DNA of 64,000 nucleotides from Fibrisoma montanum (GCF_003583365.1 NZ_QXED01000010.1:124001-188000), one strand, 5' to 3'. Shown: positions 17,805-27,397, counted from the first letter of the stretch. Translations and numbers: made by a program. The notes: generated by a model not told the origin, from the sequence alone.

Positions 17805-18854
17805 TCACAACGAATTCAGCTCATGAACGGTCACTCCCGGAGTGGCCTTAAAACCGTCGACCATGATTTTTCGGTGGTTTGCGCCGACAAACACAACCAC
17901 CCGTTTTGCGCCGGCTTTGCGAGCCCGTTCAACGGTATTGCGTACCATGTCGTCGTTGCGGTTTTGCCATTGGGCGAGCATGGCCTCAACCTCCTTCTCA
18001 GGAAACCCTTTGGTACCAAATAACCGCCGGGCACCGTAGAAATTCACAATATTGAGGAGTTCGTCGCCGTCGGGTGAGTTCATATACCACGTTTCTTTCC
18101 CCGCAAGGCCCGCTTCCTTGTCGGCCTTACCCAGCGCTTTCGTTCGGGCGATCAGCGCGGCATACCGCCGGGCATCGGCCGAGGTCGTATCGTCCATCGT
18201 TTTCTCCCAGGTACGAAATAAAGCATCTGCTTTGTCCCAGGCGGCTTGCCAGGCCAGATCGTGGCGTTGGCTGTCCATCGCGCCAAGCTGATCGATGGCG
18301 AGTTTGTCCATCAGCGGAAACACCAGGTTGTGGTATTCGTTGGAGCGATTGCTGTACAACGAATCCGGTACGCCCAGAATAGCCTGGTAAGCCGCCACTT
18401 CCTCCGGGCCAAAGTTCGGCCGGGCTTTGTCCAGCCGGTATAGTTGGTACCGGGCATTGGCAATGTCGTGTTTGAGGTACAACGCCCGCGCCAGTTTCAT
18501 CCGATCCTGATGCAGGTTCGGGTGTTTGCGCAGCCGTTCAAGCGTTTGCCGGATGAACCGATCCGGGTTGGCGGGCGTCGGATAGTTGAGACTGTTGAGA
18601 TAGGCAAAACGTTTTTCAGTTGCCTTCTTATTCCAGTACTCCTTGATAGCGTCGTAATCCTCGGCCGACAGAAATTCGCCAAATACGGCATCGGGTTTGA
18701 AAGCAGCGATCTTGTCGATGAGTACGTCGAATTTCTCAACGGGCTGCTTGCCGTAGCTGTGCGATGTTCCTACCATCAATACGTCGAGGGGTTGGTTCTG
18801 GGCGTTGGCAAAGCAGGCGAAGAGAAAGAGAGCGAAGGTGATGAACGTTTTCAT
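17805..18854 (-). CDS. Exported DUF5694-like protein
   Basis: 349 residues when started at the ATG at 18854 (MKTFITFALFLFACFANA), a clean signal peptide; the open frame has 12 extra codons upstream that would spoil it. The mature protein begins with PLDVLMVGTSHSYG and ends with VVFVGANHRKIMVDGF. These paired motifs (GTxHS near the start, GANH near the end, PDAVFGEF between) resemble the TraB/ChaN/erythromycin-esterase-like fold and the family labelled DUF5694. The conserved His and Glu suggest a metal site or hydrolase, but no activity is known to me. Convergent with the protease and divergent from the LytS-type kinase gene. Confidence 0.75.
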   Translation of the reverse strand: MKTFITFALFLFACFANAQNQPLDVLMVGTSHSYGKQPVEKFDVLIDKIAAFKPDAVFGEFLSAEDYDAIKEYWNKKATEKRFAYLNSLNYPTPANPDRFIRQTLERLRKHPNLHQDRMKLARALYLKHDIANARYQLYRLDKARPNFGPEEVAAYQAILGVPDSLYSNRSNEYHNLVFPLMDKLAIDQLGAMDSQRHDLAWQAAWDKADALFRTWEKTMDDTTSADARRYAALIARTKALGKADKEAGLAGKETWYMNSPDGDELLNIVNFYGARRLFGTKGFPEKEVEAMLAQWQNRNDDMVRNTVERARKAGAKRVVVFVGANHRKIMVDGFKATPGVTVHELNSL

Positions 18855-19110
18855 GGGGTTGCGTTTTTTGTTGTGCGATTGATGACACAAAAGTGAAGCA
18901 GCCCCCTGGCAGTCAACGACTCAATTCGACCAACCCGCCGGTTTAATCGTCCAACACCTGACGAAAGTGCGGGGGCTGTTGGTCGGCAAAAAAAGGGAGT
19001 TGGTCGAACGGCGTTGGGATTCCGTTCCCCAGGTCAGACGTTTGTATCATGCCAGAATAGCCGTTTACAACAGGTATTCCGCTCCTTCTTTCGACTTTAC
19101 AGCAATACCC

Positions 19111-20184
19111 ATGACTGTATCCCTTCGACCCAACCGCGCCCGCGTTCGCAACTTGTTGTATGTCGGGCTTTTGTTACTACCCATTTCGCTGAACCTCATC
19201 AACCCCAGCCAAACGGGCTACCAGTATAGTTTATTTGGGATCACCTTCAACCTGGTCTTTCTGCTCACGGCCTGGTTCGAGCATGTCGTTATCCTGAATC
19301 GTTTCCTGGACCGTCGACAGTATTGGGCGGCTCTTGTCGGCTCGGTCGGGGCGCTGTTTTTTTTCGTCGCGGTTCGTTACCTGATTGAGCAGCAACTGGC
19401 ATCCATCCTATTCAATTCTATCAATTATGACCCCAGCAACCTGACGATTAGGTACTACGTTCAGGATAATCAATACTACGCCTTTACCGCCGTTGGGCTG
19501 GGCATCCTCTTCAAGTTGATCGAAGATTGGTTTGTGCATCAGCAGGAGCGACAGGCGCTGGTCAGCGAGAAAACAACGGCCGAACTGGCGTTTCTGAAGT
19601 CGCAGATTAACCCGCATTTTCTGTTCAATACGCTCAACAACATCTACGCACTGGCCTACACCAAGTCGGATGCCGCACCGGGCGCTATCCTGAAGCTGTC
19701 GGACCTGATGCGCTATATGCTCTATGAAAGTACCGGCCCCGCACCAGCACCAACCGGCAACGGCTCCGTTTCCCGAGAAACAGCCCACAAAGTCCCGCTC
19801 ACAAAAGAGATTCAATACGTGCAGAATCTGGTTGATCTGGAAAAGCTTCGGGTCCCCAACGCGCAGGTACAGTTTGACGTTGAGGGCAACACCGACCTGT
19901 ATCGTATAGAACCGATGCTACTCATTTCGTTCGTGGAAAACGCCTTCAAACACGGTGACCTGACCGACCCTAAGCAGCCCCTTGTCATTCACCTCAGCGT
20001 ACGGCAGGGGCAGCTACAGGCGGACATTCTAAACAAAAAAAGCCACCATCAGAAAGATACTACGGGGGGCATTGGGTTGCCGAATGTGCGCCGACGCTTA
20101 GATTTGTTGTACCCCAACCGATACACGCTGCACATTGACGACGATGAGCAGACCTACGCCTGCCGGCTTGCGGTACGTTTGTAG
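19111..20184 (+). CDS. LytS/YehU-type sensor histidine kinase
   Basis: 357 residues from ATG 19111 (MTVSLRPNRARVRN); the 48 codons of open frame upstream are rich in Arg and lack a membrane segment, so I leave them out. Four hydrophobic segments fill about residues 13-140. The His_kinase signature is LAFLKSQINPHFLFNTLNNI (phosphoacceptor His169), followed by a compact ATPase with SFVENAFKHG and GGIGLPNVRRRLDLLYP. This family pairs with LytTR response regulators, and the gene for one starts 93 bp downstream on the same strand. The membrane part may sense a peptide or envelope state; the signal is unknown. Confidence 0.92.
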   Translation: MTVSLRPNRARVRNLLYVGLLLLPISLNLINPSQTGYQYSLFGITFNLVFLLTAWFEHVVILNRFLDRRQYWAALVGSVGALFFFVAVRYLIEQQLASILFNSINYDPSNLTIRYYVQDNQYYAFTAVGLGILFKLIEDWFVHQQERQALVSEKTTAELAFLKSQINPHFLFNTLNNIYALAYTKSDAAPGAILKLSDLMRYMLYESTGPAPAPTGNGSVSRETAHKVPLTKEIQYVQNLVDLEKLRVPNAQVQFDVEGNTDLYRIEPMLLISFVENAFKHGDLTDPKQPLVIHLSVRQGQLQADILNKKSHHQKDTTGGIGLPNVRRRLDLLYPNRYTLHIDDDEQTYACRLAVRL

Positions 20185-20277
20185 GTTTACGGCGCGAGGC
20201 AGTACCGGTTGACTGATTGTGCCTATTACTGAGTTGTTCATCCCCTAAACTTCCAATACAACATTCACCTATTCGCC

Positions 20278-21012
20278 ATGCTCCGTACTATAGTCGTTGA
20301 TGACGAACCGCTGGCGCTCACGATCCTGGGTGATTACGTGGGTAAAGTGCCGTTTCTTGAGTTAGTTGGCACCACAACCAGCCCTATTGCGGCTTTGCAG
20401 CGTGTGCAGGCCGGTGAGGTGGACGTAGTACTGCTGGATATCCAGATGCCGGAGCTAACGGGGATTCAGTTTCTTAAGATTGTTGGTAACCGTTGCCGTA
20501 TTATCCTGACCACCGCCTACTCGGAGTACGCTCTCGACGGGTACGAACACGACGTAGTGGATTATCTGCTGAAACCCATTTCATTCGAGCGATTCTACCG
20601 GGCGGTGCAGAAGCTCCTCCCTGGCCCGGGTGCCGTTTCCCACCCGGAACCGCGTCAACCTACCGAGGTAGCCCCGGCGGCTGAGGGTATACCCGACTTT
20701 ATCTTCGTTAAAACGGAATACCGGCTCCAGCGAGTCGATCTGAGCGACGTTCTCTATGCCGAGGGGCTGAAAGACTACGTTTCGCTGTACACGGGCCAGC
20801 CTGCCAACCCCACGCGCCTGCTGACCTTGCAGACCATGAAGCACCTGGAAGAGAAACTACCAGTCAGTCGCTTTGTGCGGGTGCATAAATCCTACATCGT
20901 CGCCCTCAACCGAATTGAGTCCATCGAGCGCAACCGAATCTATATCGGTAAGGCGGTGATCCCTATCGGCGATACGTACCGCGACGAGTTTTTTCGTCGG
21001 GTAGATGGGTAG
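20278..21012 (+). CDS. LytTR family response regulator
   Basis: 244 residues. Receiver domain at 1-120 with the acidic pair VVDDE (Asp8/Asp9), phosphoacceptor Asp54 in LLDIQMPELTG, and Lys99 in DYLLKPIS. A proline-rich linker at about 120-140 leads to a LytTR DNA-binding domain (about 145-240), recognisable from KTEYRLQRVDLSDVLYAEGL and the closing RVHKSYIVALNRIESIE. It is the cognate partner of the kinase directly upstream. LytTR proteins bind direct repeats; the targets are not apparent here. Confidence 0.93.
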   Translation: MLRTIVVDDEPLALTILGDYVGKVPFLELVGTTTSPIAALQRVQAGEVDVVLLDIQMPELTGIQFLKIVGNRCRIILTTAYSEYALDGYEHDVVDYLLKPISFERFYRAVQKLLPGPGAVSHPEPRQPTEVAPAAEGIPDFIFVKTEYRLQRVDLSDVLYAEGLKDYVSLYTGQPANPTRLLTLQTMKHLEEKLPVSRFVRVHKSYIVALNRIESIERNRIYIGKAVIPIGDTYRDEFFRRVDG

Positions 21013-21056
21013 TTCCGGCTTTACAGAATCAACAATAACACTCCAGCCGGTCGATC

Positions 21057-21965
21057 TCAGACCAGTTCCTTTTTCGCGTACTTTTCCTGCATCGTTTTGA
21101 TAAACGGCAGGCCCTTTTCGGCGATGTGCCACGGGTCGTTGTATTCGCGCCAGACCCCGATTGAATTGGCAAAATCAACGTCGTTGCGCGTGAAGGCTTC
21201 TATCGTCATCCAGCCCGTATAGTTCACCTCAGCCAGCGTCCGGAACGTTTCGTCCCAGGGAATGTGGTCGTCGCCGGGCGTACCGCGGTCGTTGGCACTG
21301 ATGTGGACGTGGGCCAGCACCGGCGCAATGGTACGTATGGCGTCCGGGAAGCGTTTCTCTTCCATGTTGGCGTGGTGCGTGTCAAACATGGCCCGTACGT
21401 TCGGGTGGTCGGTCAGCCGGATCAGATACTCCAGTTGTGCCATGGTGTTGCACAGGTAACACTCAAAGCGGTTGAGCGCTTCGGGTGTCAGCACGATATT
21501 GGCCTGTCTGGCGTACTCACCCGCGGCATGAAGTACTTCGGCACTGCGGGCGTATTCGTCCTGCTGCGGCTCCCGTCGACTGAAAGTTGCGAAGGCCGAG
21601 TGCATAGGTCCTGCGATCAGCGTGGCCCCCATGGCGTGGGCTCGGTCGATGGCCCCTTTCAGGTACGTAACGGCCTTCTCCCGAACCAAAGGCGATTCGC
21701 TCACCGGGTTCTCGTCCGGCCCGATCACCATCACGGTCGTGCTCCGCAAGCCAAGCTGATTCAGGTGATCGCCAAATTGCCGATATGCGCTGACGTCCTG
21801 GTTGTCGATAAAGCATTCGATGCCATCGTAGCCTATGGTTTTGAGCCGTTCGGTAATGGGATGCATCTTCTCCGATATCGATGCCGACCAGGCTAACAGG
21901 TTGAAGCCGATGGGTGAGCGTTGTGTTGATTCAGTTGCTGAAGGCATAGGAAACTGGTTTGACAT
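21057..21965 (-). CDS. TIM-barrel sugar phosphate isomerase/epimerase-like protein
   Basis: 302 residues starting at MSNQFPMPSATES (ATG at 21965); an ATG seven codons upstream is possible. It belongs to the AP-endonuclease-2-like TIM-barrel family. The metal-site regions are recognisable: TPEALNRFECYL (Glu), MFDTHHANMEE (Asp and His), HVHISANDRGTPGDDH (His) and WMTIEAF (Glu). Family members isomerise or epimerise keto sugars and inositol derivatives. It is the last gene of the leftward sugar locus, separated from the cytochrome fusion gene by a strong hairpin. A second paralogue lies at 31263-32324. Confidence 0.85.
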   Translation of the reverse strand: MSNQFPMPSATESTQRSPIGFNLLAWSASISEKMHPITERLKTIGYDGIECFIDNQDVSAYRQFGDHLNQLGLRSTTVMVIGPDENPVSESPLVREKAVTYLKGAIDRAHAMGATLIAGPMHSAFATFSRREPQQDEYARSAEVLHAAGEYARQANIVLTPEALNRFECYLCNTMAQLEYLIRLTDHPNVRAMFDTHHANMEEKRFPDAIRTIAPVLAHVHISANDRGTPGDDHIPWDETFRTLAEVNYTGWMTIEAFTRNDVDFANSIGVWREYNDPWHIAEKGLPFIKTMQEKYAKKELV

Positions 21966-22102
21966 GTTACGTGTCAAGGTCAACATTCCAACTTAAACGT
22001 CAGCCGGGCTGACAAGCTGAACCTGAAACCCTGACCCTGAAGCAACATGAATTATGGATGCTAGTGAGGTAATAACTTGTTAGCTAAGCCATTGATTCAT
22101 TG

Positions 22103-22138
22103 TTTCTGTCATCCCTTCTGTCGTCGGGATGACAGAAA
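22103..22138. terminator. Hairpin terminator candidate
   Basis: A perfect 13-bp stem TTTCTGTCATCCC/GGGATGACAGAAA with a 10-nt loop lies 48 bp beyond the stop of the SGNH-cytochrome gene in the reading direction. It is well placed to end that transcript before the isomerase gene. Confidence 0.6.
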
Positions 22139-22186
22139 TCCGCTGATTTTGATTCCGTATCATTGGCTATAATTCACGGCACAGTA

Positions 22187-25100
22187 TTATCGGGCCGACA
22201 CATCTTTTTCCATCGGGTGTTCCTTAAGCAACTGCTCAGGAGTGTAAAAATCCTTTTTGCTTTCGATAGTCGCCCGGACTTTCTTTACCTTATCGGGGTA
22301 GACCGGCGCGGCCTGATTACCGAAGGCATTCCGCACGTACGTCAGCACGGCGGCTACCTCGCGGTCGTTCATCAACCCGCCGTAGGGTGTCATGGGAACC
22401 TGACCGGGGTAGGTTTTTCCATTTACCTCAATCGGTCCCATCAAGCCTTTCAGCACAATTTTGATCAGCCGCTCTTCGTCGCCCAGCACCCATTTGGTAC
22501 CCGACAACGGCGGGAAGCCGGATGCGGCCAGCCCCTTGCCATCGGGCTGGTGGCAGGTGATGCAATACCCTTCCTTGGCAAAAAGCTGCTTACCGAGCGT
22601 GTGCAGCGCCAGGTCTTCGCCCCGCAGATTCGAGGTCGTGGCAATCTCCTTTTCTTTCTTGACCGGTTCGCCTTTGAGGTGCGCCACAGCCGCTTCATGG
22701 GCGTGTACCATCCAGTCGTCCAGTGGCTTCTTCTGAGCTTCGGCCAGAATCGGCAGCCCTTTTTCCGGGCCAAGCCAGGAAGCGGCCACGATGGCCATCA
22801 ACCGAACCCGGCTGTTGTCGTCCCGAGCCGCCTGCATCAGCAGATTAGCCTGATCCGCCACCTGGTGACCGGTGTAACGTACGACCTGAACAGCCGCGGC
22901 TCTGGCCCGGTAATCCTTTGCGTTCAGCAGTTGGCGCAGGAGTTTCTGATCCACTTTGTTCAGGCCCCAGCTCACCCACAGCCCTTCGAGCAGGTGGTGT
23001 TCGTAGCGCGGGTCGTTTTTGTCGAGCTTCGCCACCCACGTATTCAGCTTCGCCAACACCTCATCTGTGTTCCGGCCGCGCAGTTCGCGACGGGTACGGT
23101 AGCGGGTGCGGTATTCGGGTAGTTTCAGATTGTCCAGCAGTTCGTCAATCGATGCACCGGCGACTTTGGCGGGCTGCACCAGCGGCCGCGACGGGTACGT
23201 AATTCGGTACACCCGTCCGTGCATGTGGTCGCGCAGCGGGTCGCGGGCGTTGTGCTGCATGTGCCCGATCAGGATGTTATGCCAGTCGATGACATACAGC
23301 GAGCCATCCGGCGCAAACTCCATGTCCACCGGCCGGAAGTTCCGGTCGTCGCTCACGATCAGATCCATCCGGTGGCGGCTCTTGTAACCTGTGCCCTCGT
23401 CTTCGAGCGTGTGCATTTTGGTACCCAGGAAACCGATGGTATTGTTGATCAGAAAATCGCCCTGTACCTCGTCCGGGAAGTGGCGGCTCGATACAAACTC
23501 GACCCCGGAGGTTGGTCGCACACGGTGGGCTTCCTCGATCAACTGCTTCGATTTGTGCGTCGATTCACCGTAGCGCGGCAGCACCGTACCGGGCAGCATC
23601 CAGCGGAAGTCGGGGCTCGACGTTTCAGCAAAGAAGGGCTGGCCCCACTCGTCGAAGGCAATACCCCAGGGGTTCGGGATGGCCAGCTGCGCGGTACGTT
23701 CCAGTTTTTTAAGCTGGGGGGCGTAGCGGTAGAAGCCGCCGTTGGTAGCCCGAACGGGGCCGTACGGTGTTTCTACGTTCGTATGCAGGAACACGCCTTC
23801 GCCGGAATAGATGGCTCCTGATGGATCGGTGGTGAACGCGTGGCTGTTGTGGTGGGTATCGTGATCATCGAAGCCACTCAGCAGGATCTCACTCTTATCG
23901 GCCCGGTCGTCGCCGTTGGTATCGACGTACAGCTTCAGGTTCGTACCCTGCGATACGTACACGCCCTCCGGTGCAATTTCGAAACCCAGCGGCAGGTGCA
24001 GTTTATCAGCGAAAACCGTTTCCTTGTCTGCTTTGCCGTCGTTGTTGGTATCTTCCAGAATGATGATCTTATCGTCCGGCTTCGGATCACCCGGCTTGTA
24101 GTGCGGGTAACTCGGCATGCAGGCCACCCACAACCGGCCTTTGTTATCGAACGACATCTGCATCGGTTTAGCCAGGTTAGGAAACTCCTTCTCCGACGCG
24201 AACAGTTCAATTTTATAACCCTCCGGCACTTTCAGTTTGCTGAGCGCATCCTGCCCGTAGAGATACGTCAGGCTACCGTTTTTCTGAGGGTTGTAATTCG
24301 TTTTTACTTCGGGCAATTGCCGGGTCCGGGCATCGGCGGCAGCCAGGTCCATTTTTTGCCCTTTGGCAGCCGCCAGCCAGATCGCGGTATCCCGGTTCGC
24401 CGTCATCTCGCGAATCTTCTCGATCTCTGCCGGGTAGTTGTCCGGCCCGAACGGGTTGTAGCGACGGCCGTAGACGTGCACACCATTCGGGATTTTGATG
24501 TCGTTGTGCCACATCCAGTCTTTCTCGATAACGGCGTCGTACACCAGCTTGCGGTTGGCTTCTGCCTTGACCGGCACCTTGCCGAAGACCTGGTCGGCCA
24601 GCAAAACGCCCAGCTTTTTGTAGCCTTCGTTGTTCAGTTGAAAGCCGTCGATGGTCAGCGGTTCTTTGCTGTCCTGGTACCACTTCTGCGAGGGCGTGAA
24701 CGCATCGACATAGATGACCGTTCCGGCGTTCCGGTTGTTCTGATCGGCCACTTCCTTCATGGCTTTGGCGTACAGTGCCAGGTTCACGTTTTCTTTTTTA
24801 CCGTTCGGCAGGTCATACATGGCCGACAAATCCTCGAACGCAATCGGCGAAACAAGCGCGAGTTGCGGGGGCGTCGTGCCGTTGTAGGGCTGCTTCAGCG
24901 TATGCTTAACAAACGCATCGAGTTCAGCTTTGTAGTTGGCCAGCCCGGCCGGTCCCTGAAACGATTCGTTGTAGCCGAAGAAGGCGATGATCACATCCGG
25001 TTTCAGGCGGGTAAGCCACTGGTCCGGCGAGTCAAAATGTCCTTCACTCTCGGAAGGCGTAGCCAGCTCGGTCTGGAATTTCTCGGCGCCCGGAAAAGCC

Positions 25101-25390
25101 CAGGGTGAAAACCGGCTGGCGTGGGGCCGGAACCCCGGCGTATCGCCCCCGTCGCACATGTTACGAATGTACAGCTGACTATCGGGGTAGCGCAGGTGCA
25201 TCTCGGTCTCGAAATGATCGTAATTCATCATCCGGGAGCCCAGGTTGTTGCCCAGCAGGACAATACGGGCGCCCTGCTTCACCTGCAGCGTCTGGGCGCT
25301 GTAGAACCGGAACGCACTAAATCCAATGACCAGGGCCAGGACGACGAGCAGACCGTAGATATTTCTTTTCTGGAGAATAAGCCGCTTCAT
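22187..25390 (-). CDS. SGNH-hydrolase / PVC-type membrane-bound dehydrogenase / cytochrome c fusion
   Basis: 1067 residues from ATG at 25390 (MKRLILQKRNIYGLL); the nine codons upstream overlap the neighbouring stop and are dropped. One N-terminal membrane anchor or signal. Residues about 35-270 form an SGNH/GDSL-type domain (RIVLLGNNLGSRMMN, then FFGYNESF). Residues about 380-730 form the beta-propeller of PVC-type dehydrogenases (LAKPMQMSFDNKGRLWVACM, DGSLYVIDWHNILIGHMQHN). HEAT-like helices follow (about 760-900). A cytochrome c domain carries heme motif CITCH (Cys943, Cys946, His947) and later MTPYGG for the Met ligand. Proteins of this build sit in the periplasm and oxidise sugars. It begins 4 bp after the ThuA stop, so the pair is one transcript. 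Confidence 0.88.
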   Translation of the reverse strand: MKRLILQKRNIYGLLVVLALVIGFSAFRFYSAQTLQVKQGARIVLLGNNLGSRMMNYDHFETEMHLRYPDSQLYIRNMCDGGDTPGFRPHASRFSPWAFPGAEKFQTELATPSESEGHFDSPDQWLTRLKPDVIIAFFGYNESFQGPAGLANYKAELDAFVKHTLKQPYNGTTPPQLALVSPIAFEDLSAMYDLPNGKKENVNLALYAKAMKEVADQNNRNAGTVIYVDAFTPSQKWYQDSKEPLTIDGFQLNNEGYKKLGVLLADQVFGKVPVKAEANRKLVYDAVIEKDWMWHNDIKIPNGVHVYGRRYNPFGPDNYPAEIEKIREMTANRDTAIWLAAAKGQKMDLAAADARTRQLPEVKTNYNPQKNGSLTYLYGQDALSKLKVPEGYKIELFASEKEFPNLAKPMQMSFDNKGRLWVACMPSYPHYKPGDPKPDDKIIILEDTNNDGKADKETVFADKLHLPLGFEIAPEGVYVSQGTNLKLYVDTNGDDRADKSEILLSGFDDHDTHHNSHAFTTDPSGAIYSGEGVFLHTNVETPYGPVRATNGGFYRYAPQLKKLERTAQLAIPNPWGIAFDEWGQPFFAETSSPDFRWMLPGTVLPRYGESTHKSKQLIEEAHRVRPTSGVEFVSSRHFPDEVQGDFLINNTIGFLGTKMHTLEDEGTGYKSRHRMDLIVSDDRNFRPVDMEFAPDGSLYVIDWHNILIGHMQHNARDPLRDHMHGRVYRITYPSRPLVQPAKVAGASIDELLDNLKLPEYRTRYRTRRELRGRNTDEVLAKLNTWVAKLDKNDPRYEHHLLEGLWVSWGLNKVDQKLLRQLLNAKDYRARAAAVQVVRYTGHQVADQANLLMQAARDDNSRVRLMAIVAASWLGPEKGLPILAEAQKKPLDDWMVHAHEAAVAHLKGEPVKKEKEIATTSNLRGEDLALHTLGKQLFAKEGYCITCHQPDGKGLAASGFPPLSGTKWVLGDEERLIKIVLKGLMGPIEVNGKTYPGQVPMTPYGGLMNDREVAAVLTYVRNAFGNQAAPVYPDKVKKVRATIESKKDFYTPEQLLKEHPMEKDVSAR

Positions 25391-25394
25391 ACCG

Positions 25395-26288
25395 TCACGA
25401 TTTTTTAGGGTGGCCATACGGCACGTTGATGTTCATTTTACCTTTCCACCGCTTCGGCACCGGCTGGCCCAGCTCCCAATGAATGGCATTGATAACCAGG
25501 CGCTGCACCGGCTCTTCCCGGAAGTCTTCGGGGTGGCCCAGCGTGGTCAGAAACGCCTTACCGCCCCACTGGTTCTGCCAGGTCCAGGCCACTGGATTCT
25601 CAGTAGCCTCCTTGTCGGGATTAACCGCTTTGCCCATCAGCAGGGGCACCGCCCCTTTGGGTGGGTAGTCCGGCTTGACCCGATACAGCCACGAGGCTGC
25701 GTGAAAGCTCGGCTCAACGCCGGTCAGGATGGGGTGTTTGGCGGCTTCGGGTATGACCGTTACGTCGGTGGTGCTGTTGTGGCCGTAGTGCGTATGCTTG
25801 GCCGCACCGCCCCAGCCCGGAGGACTCCCAAACGCAAACTCTCCGAAGGCATTCCACCGCCGACGGTCGTCGCCTTCCGGGTAGTTGAACGCGTGGGTGG
25901 TCGTGCGGAAACCCATCACCGGCTTACCGGATTTCAGGTAATTCTCGATGTGATTGAGCTGCTCCTGGGGCAGCAAGCGCCACCGCAGGAAAAACACCGC
26001 CAGGTCGGCCTCTTTCAGGACTTCGAGACCGGGAATGTCTTTTTCGCCGTTGTAGTCCGGCACCGACTTCAGGACAGTTGTCCGCATGCCGTAGTTTTTT
26101 TCCAGTTCGGCAGCAAACAGCGGCATTGTTTCTTCACTGCTGTATTCATGATCGCCGGTTACGAACACGACGTACGGTTTATTGGCATTGCTCGCCGAAG
26201 CGGCAACGGAATCCGTCCAGGTCGACAGGCCGCCTACCGCCAGTAAGCTGGCAGCCTGTTGTAAAAAATCTCGGCGTTGGGTTTTCAT
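25395..26288 (-). CDS. ThuA-like domain protein, Tat-exported
   Basis: 297 residues. The start MKTQRRDFLQQAASLLAVGG has the twin-arginine export motif (QRRDFL), so the folded protein goes to the periplasm. The body is a ThuA (trehalose-utilisation) type, class-I glutamine-amidotransferase-like fold: FVTGDHEYSSEETMPLFAAE, DLAVFFLRWRLLPQEQ and a closing FLTTLGHPEDFREEP. Biochemical roles of ThuA are poorly settled; related proteins accompany 3-keto-sugar pathways. It follows the sugar-binding protein gene after 70 bp and precedes the SGNH-cytochrome gene by 4 bp. Confidence 0.88.
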   Translation of the reverse strand: MKTQRRDFLQQAASLLAVGGLSTWTDSVAASASNANKPYVVFVTGDHEYSSEETMPLFAAELEKNYGMRTTVLKSVPDYNGEKDIPGLEVLKEADLAVFFLRWRLLPQEQLNHIENYLKSGKPVMGFRTTTHAFNYPEGDDRRRWNAFGEFAFGSPPGWGGAAKHTHYGHNSTTDVTVIPEAAKHPILTGVEPSFHAASWLYRVKPDYPPKGAVPLLMGKAVNPDKEATENPVAWTWQNQWGGKAFLTTLGHPEDFREEPVQRLVINAIHWELGQPVPKRWKGKMNINVPYGHPKKS

Positions 26289-26358
26289 GAAGGCAGGTTT
26301 AAGTCAACTGATAGACTATGAAGAAAAGACGAATTTTTCCCGAATTTACCCGGTTCGG

Positions 26359-27306
26359 TTAGTCGGGCTTTTTCATAAACTGAGCCACGTTGGTTTTCGT
26401 GACCAGCTGAAACGGGATCAGCGTTTCTTTCTCAACCGACTGGCCTTTAGCCAGTTTTACGGCAGCCTCGATGGCTTTCGACCCCTGCTGTTCGGCGTTC
26501 TGAAACACCGTAGCGTCCAGCGTTCCTTTCTGAACGGCCTGCAATGCATCCGGAATGGCGTCGATGCTGACAACAATGACTTTGGTTTTCAGTCCGGCGT
26601 CGGTCAGGGCTTTTACGGCACCCATACCCATTTCGTCGTTGTGCGCAAATACGGCGTTGATTTCGGTCCCGTAGGATTGAATCCAGTTTTCCATGAGGCT
26701 CATGGCCTTGGCCCGGTCCCATTCGGCGGTCTGGTGGGCGATGAGCTTCAGGCCGGGATACTGTTTCAAAATTTCCCGGGCGCCCTGCTCCCGTTTGATC
26801 TGGGCAGCCTGCCCCATGTACCCGTGCATCATCACGACGTTCCCTTTTCCGCCGAGTTTTTCGGCAATGAACGTCATCGCCATGCGGGCGGATTCCACAT
26901 CGTCGGAACCGACAAAGGCCGACGGTTTGGTGCTGGTTTCGGAGTTTACGTTGATGATGGGAATCTTCGCGGCCAGGGCTTTTGCTACGGCCGGCGAACT
27001 GGCCTCCACTTCGCAGGGGTTCATGATGATAGCGTCGACTTTCTGGGCGATGAAGCTTTCCACCTGCTCGACCTGCTTCAACGCCGACCGCTCCGCATCC
27101 ACGGTGATCAGATCAACGCCGGCCTGCTCGGCTTTCCTGGCCATTTCGTCGTTGACATTGACGATAAACTCGTTTTGCATGCTGAGCATGGTAGCCCCCA
27201 CAACGAGTTTTTTGCCCCCGTCGCCCTGGCTGTTTTCGGTGGATTGGTTACTACAGCCGGTAAGGAGTGATGCCGTGATAACTAAGGTCAGGACTGTCGA
27301 TTTCAT
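26359..27306 (-). CDS. Sugar ABC transporter substrate-binding lipoprotein (RbsB type)
   Basis: 315 residues. The lipobox LLTGC ends a signal peptide at about residue 18, followed by a Ser/Asn/Gly linker. The mature part is a type-I periplasmic binding protein of the ribose/galactose class, with LVVGATMLSMQNEF, VDAIIMNPCEVEASSPAVAK, SAFVGSDDVESARMA and NAVFAHNDEMGMGAVKAL. It would capture a monosaccharide or cyclitol and hand it to the permease at 27398-28375. The ligand cannot be told; the aromatic residues that stack on sugar rings are only partly conserved with RbsB. Confidence 0.92.
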   Translation of the reverse strand: MKSTVLTLVITASLLTGCSNQSTENSQGDGGKKLVVGATMLSMQNEFIVNVNDEMARKAEQAGVDLITVDAERSALKQVEQVESFIAQKVDAIIMNPCEVEASSPAVAKALAAKIPIINVNSETSTKPSAFVGSDDVESARMAMTFIAEKLGGKGNVVMMHGYMGQAAQIKREQGAREILKQYPGLKLIAHQTAEWDRAKAMSLMENWIQSYGTEINAVFAHNDEMGMGAVKALTDAGLKTKVIVVSIDAIPDALQAVQKGTLDATVFQNAEQQGSKAIEAAVKLAKGQSVEKETLIPFQLVTKTNVAQFMKKPD

Positions 27307-27316
27307 GGTATTGTCT

Positions 27317-27383
27317 GGGCCAGGCTCCAGCTTGGCCTTAGTAGTACAGCTTTACATTAACAGGCCAAGCTGGAGCTTGACCC
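27317..27383. repeat. Long inverted repeat between permease and binding-protein genes
   Basis: Arms at 27317-27337 and 27363-27383 pair over 21 positions with two mismatches, and contain the core AAGCTCCAGCTTGGCC on one strand. In the reading direction it lies between the permease stop and the binding-protein start. Such a stem can stop part of the transcript or protect upstream mRNA and so set the ratio of permease to binding protein (inference). Confidence 0.65.
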
Positions 27384-27397
27384 AAAGATGGCCCGGA

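Noticed and set aside
23840-25108. Long plus-strand open frame opposite the SGNH-cytochrome gene
   Set aside because: Composition rich in Val, Arg and His with no motifs; it mirrors the codon bias of the real gene.
26182-27270. Plus-strand open frame opposite the ThuA and binding-protein genes
   Set aside because: It spans two well-supported genes of the opposite strand and shows no domain.
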